A stretch of 64,000 bases of DNA, from NCBI GenBank assembly GCA_022266195.1, contig WHVY01000010.1:384501-448500 (forward strand), given 5' to 3'. A program made the translations under genes and the position numbers. Origin of the DNA: Tetranychus cinnabarinus. Lineage: Eukaryota > Arthropoda > Arachnida > Trombidiformes > Tetranychidae. The notes beneath the pieces are model-generated. The model had not been told where the DNA came from and did not search any database. It worked only from the letters and a program-made list of their open reading frames with translations. Of this stretch, positions 44,360 through 53,839 are shown in pieces (within the stretch, counting starts at the first letter, position 1; each line of letters starts with the position of its first letter).

Positions 44360-45976
44360 TCAATAACCATAATCCGTTCTATTACGGATTATTGTTATGA
44401 CTTCTTTTCTTGAACTGCAGTCTTTGTGAAGTGCTGAATGATTTGTATCGTAGTTTGACTTGTACGTAGCGTTTTTACCAATACAGTTTGTGCATTTATG
44501 TGATTCTACCTTGCAGGTTTTTCCTTCGTGTTGAACAGAGCCGCATTTGTAACAGATAACTGGGGTTTGTGGAGGACACCATTTGGTTGTATGACCATAA
44601 CCGCAACATCTGAGGCATTGGACAATGTTATCGTAATGTTCTACGTGATAGATCTCCCATGAAATGGCTAATTTTGCATTTGATACTATCGACTTGTAAA
44701 TACTGGGGATACACTCTATGATAACGTTTTGTCTATCTTCAGATTTCCTATTCCTAAGTCTAACTCTTATTCGCAGATCATTATTTGGGTTTATCGGTGT
44801 TGTGCTGTTTGTCAGCCTTTGGTGGTTTGCTACAATTGCTTGCAGTATCTCATCATCGGTTGCGTTTTTGAGGATTCCTTTAATGATAAAGCACGGCATT
44901 CTCTTTCTTGCATGTTCGACTTTAACGTCTGGGACTTTGTTTGTAATAACTTGCATGGTGTGTTCTGCCTCTGCTTTGGTCTTGAATCTCATTATAACAC
45001 GGTTTTTACTTATTGGTTTCATCTGATCTGGATGGACTTGGTCGATTGTTGGGTTGACATTCTTTTTTATGAGGGCATCAGTCTTTTCATACGATTTTGG
45101 GTTTACCTGCTCAATGATAATGGCATGCTCAGGTTTGGACTTTTTGACTAGTTCCAGTTCCGTCGGTGCATGTCTCACCATATCCGCGTAGGTAGGTACA
45201 TTTTGCATCTCAATATCTTTACTAGCGAGCTGTTCCGAATGCCTTTTTTCTGATTCCAGTTGTTCTTTAAGCCATGTATTTTTTTCTTTCAGGTATTCGT
45301 TTTCATTGCTATGAACGAGGATTTCCAGTCTTGAGTTTTCTTCAATCAGTTTATCGATAAAGCAGGACATGTTTACCATCATTGTTTTTGTTGCATGTTT
45401 TATTTTGCCTGAGATGTTTGATGCTGATTTGTCTGCCAATAAATTGTTAACCGTTTCTTGCATTTCTACCATCTTTTTCCTTATATCACCTACCGATGTT
45501 CCTTCCTTAACAAGAATGTCAACAACGTCGACCACTTCCATGATCGAGTCATTCATGTTGGAGGATTTATCTTGAGTATTTCTACCCAGTTCTTTGGCGT
45601 TATTGTATGTTTCTATGCCTGATGATTGGTTGGTTGGTCGGTTGGTTGGTTGGTTGGGCGGTTGGTTGGGCGGTTGGTTGGGCAGTTGTTCTGGTTGGGT
45701 GGTTGCTTGACTGTTTCGTTGATTTGGTTGGCCAGTTGACTGACTGTTTGGTTGGTTCGGTTGGTCGGTTGGTTGACTGTTTGGTTGGTTGGAGTTCCCT
45801 TCTTCTTCTGTAGGTCCAGAAGCCGATGTTAAATCTAACCGTTTCTTCGCTTTTTTGCGCTTTCTTCGTCTAACTTCGGTTTCAGATGATGGTTGTGATT
45901 GTTTTTCTGGTGTTGGCGGCGTATTTTCGGCGATTCTTTTAGTTGAGCTGGATGCAATGGAGTTACTACTTTGCAT
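44360..45976 (-). CDS. LINE ORF1: zinc-knuckle Gag-like protein
   Basis: 538 residues from ATG at 45976. N-terminal basic stretch (RRRKRKKAKKR, a likely nuclear localisation signal), a repeat segment (NQPPNQPPNQPTNRPTNQ), a coiled-coil-like middle (ENEYLKEKNTWLKEQLESEK), an RRM-like region (AIIIEQVNPKSYEK ... RVIMRFKTKAEAEHTMQVI) and CCHC knuckles CLRCCGYGHTTKWC, CYKCGSVQHEGKTC and CTNCIGKNATYKSNY. Its stop (44360) overlaps the ORF2 start by 11 nt in another frame. No interruption. Confidence 0.85.
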   Translation of the reverse strand: MQSSNSIASSSTKRIAENTPPTPEKQSQPSSETEVRRRKRKKAKKRLDLTSASGPTEEEGNSNQPNSQPTDQPNQPNSQSTGQPNQRNSQATTQPEQLPNQPPNQPPNQPTNRPTNQSSGIETYNNAKELGRNTQDKSSNMNDSIMEVVDVVDILVKEGTSVGDIRKKMVEMQETVNNLLADKSASNISGKIKHATKTMMVNMSCFIDKLIEENSRLEILVHSNENEYLKEKNTWLKEQLESEKRHSEQLASKDIEMQNVPTYADMVRHAPTELELVKKSKPEHAIIIEQVNPKSYEKTDALIKKNVNPTIDQVHPDQMKPISKNRVIMRFKTKAEAEHTMQVITNKVPDVKVEHARKRMPCFIIKGILKNATDDEILQAIVANHQRLTNSTTPINPNNDLRIRVRLRNRKSEDRQNVIIECIPSIYKSIVSNAKLAISWEIYHVEHYDNIVQCLRCCGYGHTTKWCPPQTPVICYKCGSVQHEGKTCKVESHKCTNCIGKNATYKSNYDTNHSALHKDCSSRKEVITIIRNRTDYGY

Positions 45977-46527
45977 TATCCTTTTGCCGGTGACTTTAGA
46001 TTTTCTAGATGGCCTTTCGGCCTCTAGGCTTGTGTTTAATGATTTTGAACAATAAATGGATTATCTGTTGTTCTGCGAGACCCGAACTATTTGTTTTGCT
46101 AATTTTTCTTGTAATTGCAATAGAAGATATGATAGAGTTGTATGTCGGTGTTATTGTTGTAACTAAATTAGGTCATAAAATTGCAGCTTTTGGCTTTTTG
46201 ACGCGGGAATGTAGGTAACCATATAGTAGTGGCTCAGGGTGTAGTTACCAATCCAAGAATGGCACTGTAGCTAATTTATTAAGGCCACAATCCTTACAAG
46301 TCCTTGGCGATTTTGCAATGTCAAGCGACTTATAAACAGCGTGGACTGATAGATCAGGTACAGGTAACTTTAGAATGTTGACGGTACTATTTTCGGGTGC
46401 ACCGAAGGTTTAAACCTCAGAATAATCACAAATTACAAATTAAACTGAGAATTTGAAGTGGTTTTAGGCCACTTCAACACGGAACAAAAATAAAGCGACT
46501 GGTTGGTTGGTTGGTTGGTTGGTTGGT
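45977..46527 (-). other. LINE 5' UTR
   Basis: About 530 bp between ORF1 and the 5' junction; contains a hairpin (TTGAAGTGG / CCACTTCAA, 46453..46477) and a terminal (GGTT)n run. As LINEs use internal promoters, the promoter should lie here. Confidence 0.5.
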
Positions 46528-46926
46528 AGGTTAGGTTAGGTTAGGTTAGGTTAGGTTAGGTTAGGTTAGGTTAGGTTAGGTTAGGTTAGGTTAGGTTAGG
46601 TTAGGTTAGGTTAGGTTAGGTTAGGTTAGGTTAGGTTAGGTTAGGTTAGGTTAGGTTAGGTTAGGTTAGGTTAGGTTAGGTTAAGTTAGGTTAGGTTAGG
46701 TTAGGCTAGGTTAGGTTAGGTTAGGTTAGGTTAGGTTAGGTTAGGTTAGGTTAGGTTAGGTTAGGTTAGGTTAGGTTAGGTTAGGTTAGGTTAGGTTAGG
46801 TTAGGTTAGGTTAGGTTAGGTTAGGTTAGGTTAGGTTAGGTTAGGTTAGGTTAAGTTAGGTTAGGTTAGGCTAGGTTAGGTTAGGTTAGGTTAGGTTAGG
46901 TTAGGTTAGGTTAGGTTAGGTTAGGT
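46528..46926. repeat. (TTAGG)n array, about 80 units
   Basis: About 400 bp of TTAGG with a few variants (TTAAG, CTAGG). The pair TTAAG then CTAGG recurs at about 46681..46707 and again at 46851..46872, so part of the array looks duplicated as a block. Confidence 0.97.
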
Positions 46927-46960
46927 TTGGGTGCTTTTCCTGTGATTGCGTTGTCATTGG

Positions 46961-47133
46961 ACGCATGCGCAGTGTCAAATTTCGGGTTTTAGCGCATTTT
47001 TGGCCATTTATAGGAAAAAATTTCAACTTCATTTGCCGAAGCTGAAATTTTTTTCTGACATATTCAGGCCTCGAGAATTCTATAGGTAAATTTTCATCAT
47101 GATCTGACGTGTGTGCCATACCGTAAAACTTCC
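46961..47133 (-). repeat. Right terminal inverted repeat of the 10.9-kb element
   Basis: Reverse complement of 36270..36442. Between it and the TTAGG array lie only 34 bp of unique sequence. Confidence 0.88.
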
Positions 47134-47314
47134 ATCTGATTGTGAAGCTTTTGACAATCATTATCGGTTGATAGCTAAAATTGAACAGTTGAGACTTATA
47201 GCTGCAAAATCCGAGAAGAAATTTTTTCCTGTAATAAATGAGACTTTGATGGAAACAATAACAAAAGCTATTACACTGGTGTACCTAAAATCCTCCCGCA
47301 AATATTTTAGCTGA
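47134..47314 (+). pseudogene. LBD-family pseudogene, right part (LBD-6)
   Basis: Continuation of the last exon after the insertion, starting with the duplicated target ATCTGATTG: IAKIEQLRLIAAKSEKKFF and YLKSSRKYFS are recognisable and the stop codon matches LBD-7. The frame within this part is intact. Confidence 0.85.
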
Positions 47315-47754
47315 AACATATTGTAAAAATTGTACATTAACTCTACCTTTATGTTGATTCTGCTTGATTAAATCAAGAGAATTACATAAAGGTAGAGGAT
47401 TGGGTAAATGGTATATTCTCATTTTTTAAACAGATTGTAATGCAGTGCTGTATGCGAATTTCATAAATTAATTTATCTTTAAAGTGTGTAGTTTCCAAAA
47501 TTAGGAGGAAAAATTCAGATCGTACAGTAGCCAAACGATTTTTGCATAGAGACTTTAATCCGTATTTGATTAAGATTATCAATTTTTTTTCTCATATTTC
47601 TTGTGAAATGAACATTCTAGTAGAATTTTTCAGTGTTTTTGAGTTTGTTTTTTCCCTTGTTTGTATTTTTCTTGTTTTGCATTCTTCATGAGACACAATT
47701 GTAATAGAAGCTATCAGAATGAAATTTCTATAACATTATGAAATGTTATGTTAT
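47315..47754. other. 3' flank of LBD-6, copy of 52812..53240
   Basis: No gene. Contains a hairpin at 47341..47397 with 14-bp arms (CTCTACCTTTATGT and complement) around an inner TTGATT/AATCAA pair; the outer stem is absent in the duplicate at 52838. Confidence 0.55.
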
Positions 47755-48105
47755 GAAAAGTTAGGTCTTATGTGACCTATATATTGGGTTCCAAGGGATT
47801 TGTGAATAACTCTTTATGTAATGCGAATTTTTACCTGATTTTTATAATACTCTACTCATCATAAGCTTTCGATTAATATATGTTTAAAACCATTCTGAAT
47901 TATGGGATTGGCTATTGTGCTTTAAAGGACAATAGCCGAATCGGCCCATAATTCAGATTTTTTCGAACCATATATCAATCGAAAGCTTATGACGAGTAGA
48001 GTATACCTTTCTAAAAATCAACCCGAAAATCGAATCCCCTGGGGAGTTATTCATCAACTCCCTTGGGACCCTATGAGGACCATATCAGACCCAATTTTTT
48101 AGATA
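47755..48105. repeat. Foldback element (long inverted repeat)
   Basis: Arms of about 145-170 bp meet at a short centre near 47928 (CAATAG / CTATTG). The left arm includes ATCATAAGCTTTCGAT and CATTCTGAATTATGGG; the right arm carries their imperfect complements. One arm only is present at about 53238..53390. Confidence 0.65.
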
Positions 48106-48334
48106 GAACTTTTTATGCTGAATTCAATGATGCTATGTACAATGCTCTAAACCTGAGATATTCGATATTTTGAGATAACACACTTTGAAACTTTTTTCCA
48201 TAAGAAAATACATTCAAAGCCGTGGCGTTTCTTTCTGACCCTCTGAGGATCAAATCAAACCTAGTACATATTGTTCACCACCCTCGGAACTATCATGAAA
48301 GTGGGTAAAAATATTTCTAAACCTGCGATATTTA
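48106..48334. repeat. Tandem-repeat unit left of Helitron
   Basis: 48200..48334 (AAATACATTCAAAG ... AAACCTGCGATATTTA) is repeated at 49746..49880 and partly again from 49912, showing the Helitron lies in a tandem array of units of about 165 bp. Confidence 0.65.
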
Positions 48335-49713
48335 TCGGAGCGTAGTGAAACGAAGTGAAGATTTATACTTCAGTTTAGCCATTTTGAAAAACGTCTTTTG
48401 GTTTTCTTTACGTCGATGTACAGCCAAAACCATTCGCGTGAAACACTTGAAACTTGCTATGATATGTTTTCTATTTATAAAGATGTGCTGAAAGAATTTT
48501 CGAGGCCATCGGAGGTCATTTTTCGGGAATTCGACCTTTGACCTCTAGAGGTCATTTGAAGGGTTAGAATGAAATTTTGGTTGAGGTTTCATTATTTTCA
48601 CAAATATTCATCATGATATGATCAATTTTCATCAAATTATGGCTCAAAACACGGAAAAAAGTTTGAAACATCGTTGACAATTTTTTGATTTGATTTTTTG
48701 CCATGATATCGAATGACTGGATATTCTTGATAATTGCAAATTGCTTGTTTAACGACAGATTGGTGAGCTGAAATAAAAATCACAGCCATCGTATGTCATT
48801 TGTCGGAAATTGGAACTTTAACCTTGAGTGTTTAATCGACGGGCATTAGCTAAATTTTATAACATCACCATTCCGCTAAAAAAATTATCAGTCTTGAAAA
48901 AATCCAAGGAATGAAGGAATGCGAATGCGAAAATAGCTAGCGAAATGACAGAAAGCATGAAAAGTAGCTAAATTTTGCATAGAAATACCATGCCATGAGT
49001 TTTAAATACCAGGAGTTATTTAAAATTTGAAAAAATGCATTATTTTTACTGTGCTCACTTAACAACTACACTATACATTCATGTTAACTTTACTCCAACT
49101 GATTACCTCAATAAACATATATTTGTGACTTTAATATTGGGTTATCATAAATATATGTTTTGTTTCTAAATGTTTGATATGCTATTGACATCAGCACCTC
49201 CTGTCTTCAAGTTCAATTTTTCGAAGCGTAATTTTTCGTAAAGTTAGGAAGACTAAAGATTGAATTATACAAGTATTTTATTGTAGATGCCTGCAATGAT
49301 GTGATAGAAGTTAGAGAAAAAATGAAATCGTTTGACTTCATAAATTTAGCCTTCAATTATCAATACTTGAGATGCACTCTGGAACTTACGGTACTGATTC
49401 CATCGAAAAATTACTGTTCAAAGACTTGAAAATTCTAAATTGTGATACTTAGATGAACTAACAATAAGATCAAAATTCAGTAATTTTGTAATTTTCAAAT
49501 CATGAGTTCATACGTTACAACTTTTAACGGCCAACTGGACAACATTTAGCGGCTTAAATTTGGCTCTATAAAATTGTCAAATGTTTATTTCAACAAATAC
49601 GATTAATTGATTGATTTGATTGACATTGATTTTGCGAAACATCGCATTGACAAATACGTTAGAAACAATCTGTAACTAACGCTCTGATTTTGGCGAGCGA
49701 TCGTCTGACCTAG
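48335..49713 (+). mobile_element. Non-autonomous Helitron, copy 1
   Basis: 1379 bp beginning TC (after A) and ending CTAG (before T), with a hairpin CGCTC / GAGCG 10 bp before the CTAG end, all hallmarks of Helitrons, which insert between A and T with no target duplication. No terminal inverted repeats and no Rep/helicase gene. The neighbouring tandem unit at about 49865..49885 provides an approximate empty site. Confidence 0.8.
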
Positions 49714-50055
49714 TTTATTTGCCATTCACATTTGTATATTTGTCTATGGGAAAATACATTCAAAGGCATGGCGTTTCTTTTTGACCCTCTGAGGATCAAA
49801 TTAAACCTAGTACATATTGTTCACCACCCTTGGAACTATCATGGAAGTGGGTAAAAATATTTCTAAACCTGCGATATTTTATTTGACATTTACATTTGTA
49901 TATTTGTCTATGGGAAAATACATTCAAAGGCATGGCGTTTCTTTTTGACCCTCCGAGCTTCAAAGTTTCGGTTCAATTAATTATAAACCGACAACAAAAT
50001 AAAATTAAAACGATTTTTTATATTAATATTTAATTTTATTATTACAATGGCGTAT
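49714..50055. repeat. Tandem-repeat units right of Helitron
   Basis: Two further copies of the unit in 48106..48334, the second truncated near 49970, then AT-rich sequence. No gene. Confidence 0.55.
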
Positions 50056-50603
50056 TAATGGCGTTGAATTCGTCTCAAGGTCTTCTAGACAAATGACCTT
50101 GAGGCTTAGCATGTATGGCTCTCCAATTTTGCAGAGCACGCAGTGTCTATATGACGAGCTTAGCATTCAGTAACCTGGAAAATAATGGGACTACCAGATA
50201 ACGGAACTAGTTTCATCAACAATCCCGAGTCAGAAAATAGCTAATTCAATTTGAATCGCACCAATTTTTGTCTTGATTTCTTTAATTATCAATTTTATCA
50301 ACCAATGGCTAACATTCTTTTTCATTTTTCTGTTTTTCATTTGTTTTATGTGCTTCTCATTGACTGCAACGCATTACTACTTTTGATTAAAATGCCTAAA
50401 TATCAATAACCGCGCACCAGCGGAAAAAAATACGTGTCTAATTATTTTTCGACCTACAATATAGACCTCTACGAAAAAAATGAAAAAATTGTACAAGCAA
50501 GGTCACCTCCCTTGTAAGTTAAATTTTCTTTCGAAAATATGAATAAAAAAGTCACAAAACCATCCAAAAATATTAATATTTACGGTTAAATTCGATCTAT
50601 TTA
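50056..50603. repeat. Dispersed repeat, copy 2
   Basis: Counterpart of 20766..21306. Confidence 0.6.
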
Positions 50604-50919
50604 GAGAGCTTATCAATTATGCTGCCTGACAAATAGTGAAAATAAGCTATTTTCAGTGAGTTCCATTATCTACCAGGTTACTTTATTAGGTTCGTGAGAT
50701 ATTAAACAAAACGTGAAGTAAATGAAGTTGAATAGCTTTGTATTATAAAATAAGATAAAATAATAATTGTATCGCAAACAATGATAGATAGCATTACATT
50801 ACATGATGGAATATGTTTACCTAACAATTTTTCAGAGTAAAGAAATTCATCTGTGATTCATTAGACTAATGTTCTCTGATGCTTCATTTAAGTGTTGAGT
50901 TTATTATTGATGTGCAAAG
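50604..50919. promoter_or_regulatory. 5' flank of LBD-7
   Basis: Shared with 35452..35750 upstream of LBD-6, so part of the segmental duplicate. No clear TATA box. Confidence 0.35.
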
Positions 50920-52811
50920 ATGGATTTGGCACAAATAATTTCATATCTTGAATCATTAGATTCACCAACACTGGATAGAGATTGTGATTTACAAAGTGAC
51001 ACTTCAGCTGTTCCACCATTACCTCAGCCTTCTTATCCGAACGAAACTCTTTCCCTTTTAGACACTTTTTGTTCCGATGCAGATACTGTTGAAAGTAACT
51101 TACCTGATATTGATGAATTTAATAATCAGTGCAATGAAGGGCAACAGTTTTTTGATTCATCAATAGAGAATTGGTTCAGCTCTAATGATTGCAACAACCC
51201 ATCAGATAGCTTGTACACTATTGAAAGCATAAGTAAGTCATGTGGCCCTTTCCATGATTTTGAGATTATTATGAATGCCAAAAGATGGATTTTTTATCAA
51301 ACAATTTAATTATTATACTTTTGTATCATTTTTAGATTCGTCAACATTGGATACAAATCATTCTTCACAATGTAATACTTTAGCTGTTCAACCATTGCCA
51401 AAACCTTCATATCCAAAACGAAGTCTAGCTCTTTTGAAAGCTTTTTGTTCCGATGAAAATACTGTTAAAATTTATCTACAAAATGATGATTTGAATAACT
51501 ACAACAATGAAGAACAACAATTTTTCACTTCACTAATAGGAAATCTTGATTCTTGCATTCAACATTGTCCCAACTTTACTGACACAAACATCGCATCCTC
51601 CGATCGCATGAGTATTATTGAAAACCTATGTAAGTTCATCTTGCTAAGGTTAATTTTTAAGGTTATCTCTTATCATGACACATCTCATTAATAACCAGCT
51701 CCAGTTCCAGATTCTATTGCATCATACTTATCTACTGATCCACTGGCCGTCGAGTCTCTTCACCAGCACCACAATTACAATGATATAAAATTGAATTTTA
51801 TATTTCTCATTAAACATGGATACAAATTGAGCTTGTCATTAAACACTGATAATAGTGAAATTGATGAGCCATGGAATCCTGATGTTGGTCAAAAAATCCT
51901 GTCTGTTTATTTTTCTTCATTAAGTCTGAGGAATGAATACTTGTCCAATGATGCGAAACTAGATGGATTTCAATCACTATTAATGAATGAAGCGAGTTCC
52001 GCATTCAAGGGTAGGAAATGCTTGAATTTATTTGCAAATATAGATGACAGGAGGCGAGCAAAAGCAAGTCCAGATAAACTCATTTCAATATGTAATGGAA
52101 TCAATGGCTTCAGAAAAATTGAAACCATCGATAAAATGATTCTGCTATCCAACATATATTATCATCTTCACTTAATGGACGGTGTTATTAACTACGATCC
52201 GACAATTGACGGCTGGGATGTAAGTATCGATGATAAACTTGACCATTTCTTTATTGATATTGTATTAATTCATTAATCGGTTGCTTTTTCTATTAAAGTA
52301 TCCAGCATCTGACGTCAAATATGATCGACGAGACACGTTTCTCTTCAGCAAATCTTTCCATGATGGACTTGTTCACGTAATCGAAACCTTACCCGATCGA
52401 TTCAGAAACGATATAAATGTCATTATTCTCATGTATCTAATCATTATTTTCAATGCTGACATAACCGGATTGAAACATCCCGAAATGATCAGGTTTGTTC
52501 AAATTGATGTTACTCTTTTGTTGAATGTCTTTTTTGGTTTATGTAAGTTTGACATTTTTGCATCTTTTCACAGATATCAACAATTCTCATATATAAATTT
52601 ACTACGATGTTACCTGCGGACAGTTTGTGAATCTGATTGTGAAGCTTCAGACAATCATTATCGGTTGATAGCTAAAATTGAACAGTTGAGACTTATAGCT
52701 GCAAAATCCGAGAAAAAATTTTTTCTTCTAATAAATGAGCCTTTGGTGGAAACAATAACAAAAGCAATTACACTGGAGTACCTGAAATCCTCCCGCAAAT
52801 ATTTTAGCTGA
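50920..52811 (+). CDS. Nuclear-receptor LBD protein with duplicated N-terminal exon (LBD-7)
   Basis: Exons 50920..51232, 51336..51629, 51699..52219, 52299..52492 and 52574..52811 give 519 residues; every junction is GT-AG and in phase. Exons 1 and 2 are duplicates of one N-terminal domain: exon 1 has PSYPNETLSLLDTFCSDADT and exon 2 PSYPKRSLALLKAFCSDENT. Exon 3 carries LKLNFIFLIKHGYKLSLSL and the first LBD half (ICNGINGFRKIETIDKMILL); exons 4 and 5 carry the second half (YDRRDTFLFSKSFHDGLVH, FNADITGLKHPEMIR, FSYINLLRCYLRTVCESD, NHYRLIAKIEQLRLI). No DNA-binding zinc finger. LBD-6 is its pseudogene duplicate. Confidence 0.75.
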
Positions 52812-53839
52812 AATATATTGTAAAAATTGTACATTAACGCTACCTTTAAGATCCTATCTACCTTCCTGCTTGATTAAATCAAGAGAATTGTGGGGATGGG
52901 AAAAATGCCCTATTCTCATAATTTTTTAAACAGATTCTAATGCAGTGCTGCATGTTGTTCAGAAATTTATTTATCTTCAAAGTGTGTAGTTTCCAAAATA
53001 TAGAGGAAAAATGCAGGACAATAGCCAAACGATTTTTGCATAGAGACATTAAGCAGTATTTAGTTGAGATTATCAATTTTTTCTCATATTTCTTGTGAAA
53101 TGGACCCTCTAGTAAAATTTTTCAGAGTTTTGGAGTTTGTTTTCTCCCTAGTATTTTTCTTGTTTTGTGTTCTTCCTAAGACACAAATGTAATAGAACCA
53201 CTCAGAATGAAATTTCTTTCTGAAAAGTTAGGTCTGATGTGAACTTCATTGGGTCCCTAGGGATTTGTTGAATAACTCTCTACTGCGTTTTTTACCTGAT
53301 TTTTAGAAAGGCATACTCTAGTCATCATAAGCTTTCAATTGTTATATGTTTTAACATTGTTTTACCATTCTGAATTATGGGCCGATTTGGCTGTTTTCCT
53401 TTGAATCTTTACCCAGAAAGAGAGTCAACCTTAACTCAACACAACAGTTGATGTAGCTCAGTAAGAGTAAACTTGTAACCTTTTCTTTGTATTCAATAAA
53501 AACGTTTGCCTCAAACCAACACTTTCAGCAAATGAATTTCAGATAGACACCAGGACATTAGCTAAAAATTATTTCACGACAGGCATGCAAACAGTTCTCT
53601 TCAGTATAATGAGGCAAAAATGAAGCAGATTCTAACCTAATCTACCATTTTATCATTAAGAGATAATATTTTAATAATCATTGTAACGCAAACATTATAC
53701 ATGTATGATAGCATTAGAAAAGCATTAGCAAAGAAATATTTGCCTAACAATTTTTTAAAGCAAAAGAATCATCTGTGATGCGTTAGCCATTAACGTTTTC
53801 TGATAATTTTTAAGTGTTTGAGATTATCTTTGTGCAGCA
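52812..53839. other. Intergenic between LBD-7 and LBD-8
   Basis: The first 430 bp match 47315..47754. 53238..53390 is a single arm of the foldback element. 53400..53522 ends AATAAAAACGTTTGCCTC then AAACCAACA, which looks like an LTR end, but no boundary could be set. Confidence 0.4.

Larger units (their letters stand above)
39910..44370 (-). pseudogene. LINE ORF2: endonuclease, reverse transcriptase, RNase H (one stop codon)
   Basis: A 1486-codon frame from ATG at 44370, broken only by TAA at 41626..41628 (codon 915), right before the conserved KGCVQGSPISP of RT. N-terminus: APE-type endonuclease (LIQEPPI, IAGDLNAESQLWGS, STIDGTLVS, NSDHTLISFEI). Two low-complexity linkers encoded by (CCAA)-type repeats (NNQP, TSQP, TTNQ) lie within the endonuclease and before RT. 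RT: APGEDGFNSQI, ANYRPIGLLS, DRQHGFLPTRST, LLMLDIKGAFDNLDW, then YADDITILIEA at about residue 955. RNase H: IFTDGSVSEKGVGAAWAI, HQAEGIAIKDV, NIFTDSQSI, IKGHANHTGNELAD. Near the end a C-x-C...H...C knuckle (CQCKMDDQTSIHLVTKC). Function: nick the TTAGG target and prime cDNA synthesis. Confidence 0.88.
39171..46527 (-). mobile_element. Autonomous LINE (I/R1-group, TRAS/SART-like habit) in TTAGG repeats
   Basis: Minus-strand non-LTR retrotransposon of about 7.3 kb. Poly(A) (plus-strand T-run 39171..39182) abuts TTAGG; the 5' end near 46500..46527 abuts TTAGG through a short (GGTT)n run. Contains ORF1 (45976..44360), ORF2 (44370..39910) with one internal stop, a possible ORF3, and UTRs. It carries tetranucleotide (CCAA)n-type arrays at five places. 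Insertion inside telomeric-type repeats with flush poly(A) is the habit of the Bombyx TRAS and SART families. Confidence 0.88.
36270..47133. mobile_element. 10,864-bp inverted-repeat element carrying TTAGG arrays and retroelements
   Basis: Target site ATCTGATTG occurs at 36261..36269 and again at 47134..47142; LBD-7 shows the empty site with one copy (52631..52639). Terminal inverted repeats of 173 bp lie at 36270..36442 and 46961..47133 and are nearly identical (a few substitutions and one A-run difference; the outermost four or so bases do not match). Nine-bp duplications with long inverted repeats are typical of Mutator-like elements, so that is my best class guess. Between the repeats there is no transposase; the whole interior is TTAGG-type repeat plus three retroelements, all minus strand. 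Without these insertions the element would be under about 1 kb. Confidence 0.85.

Noticed and set aside
46528..46926. Real chromosome end (telomere)
   Set aside because: The TTAGG arrays are bounded on both sides by matching inverted repeats and a 9-bp target duplication inside an LBD pseudogene, so they are internal.
48335..49713. LTR or SINE
   Set aside because: No TG...CA ends, no poly(A), no pol III boxes; TC start, CTAG end and 3' hairpin fit a Helitron.
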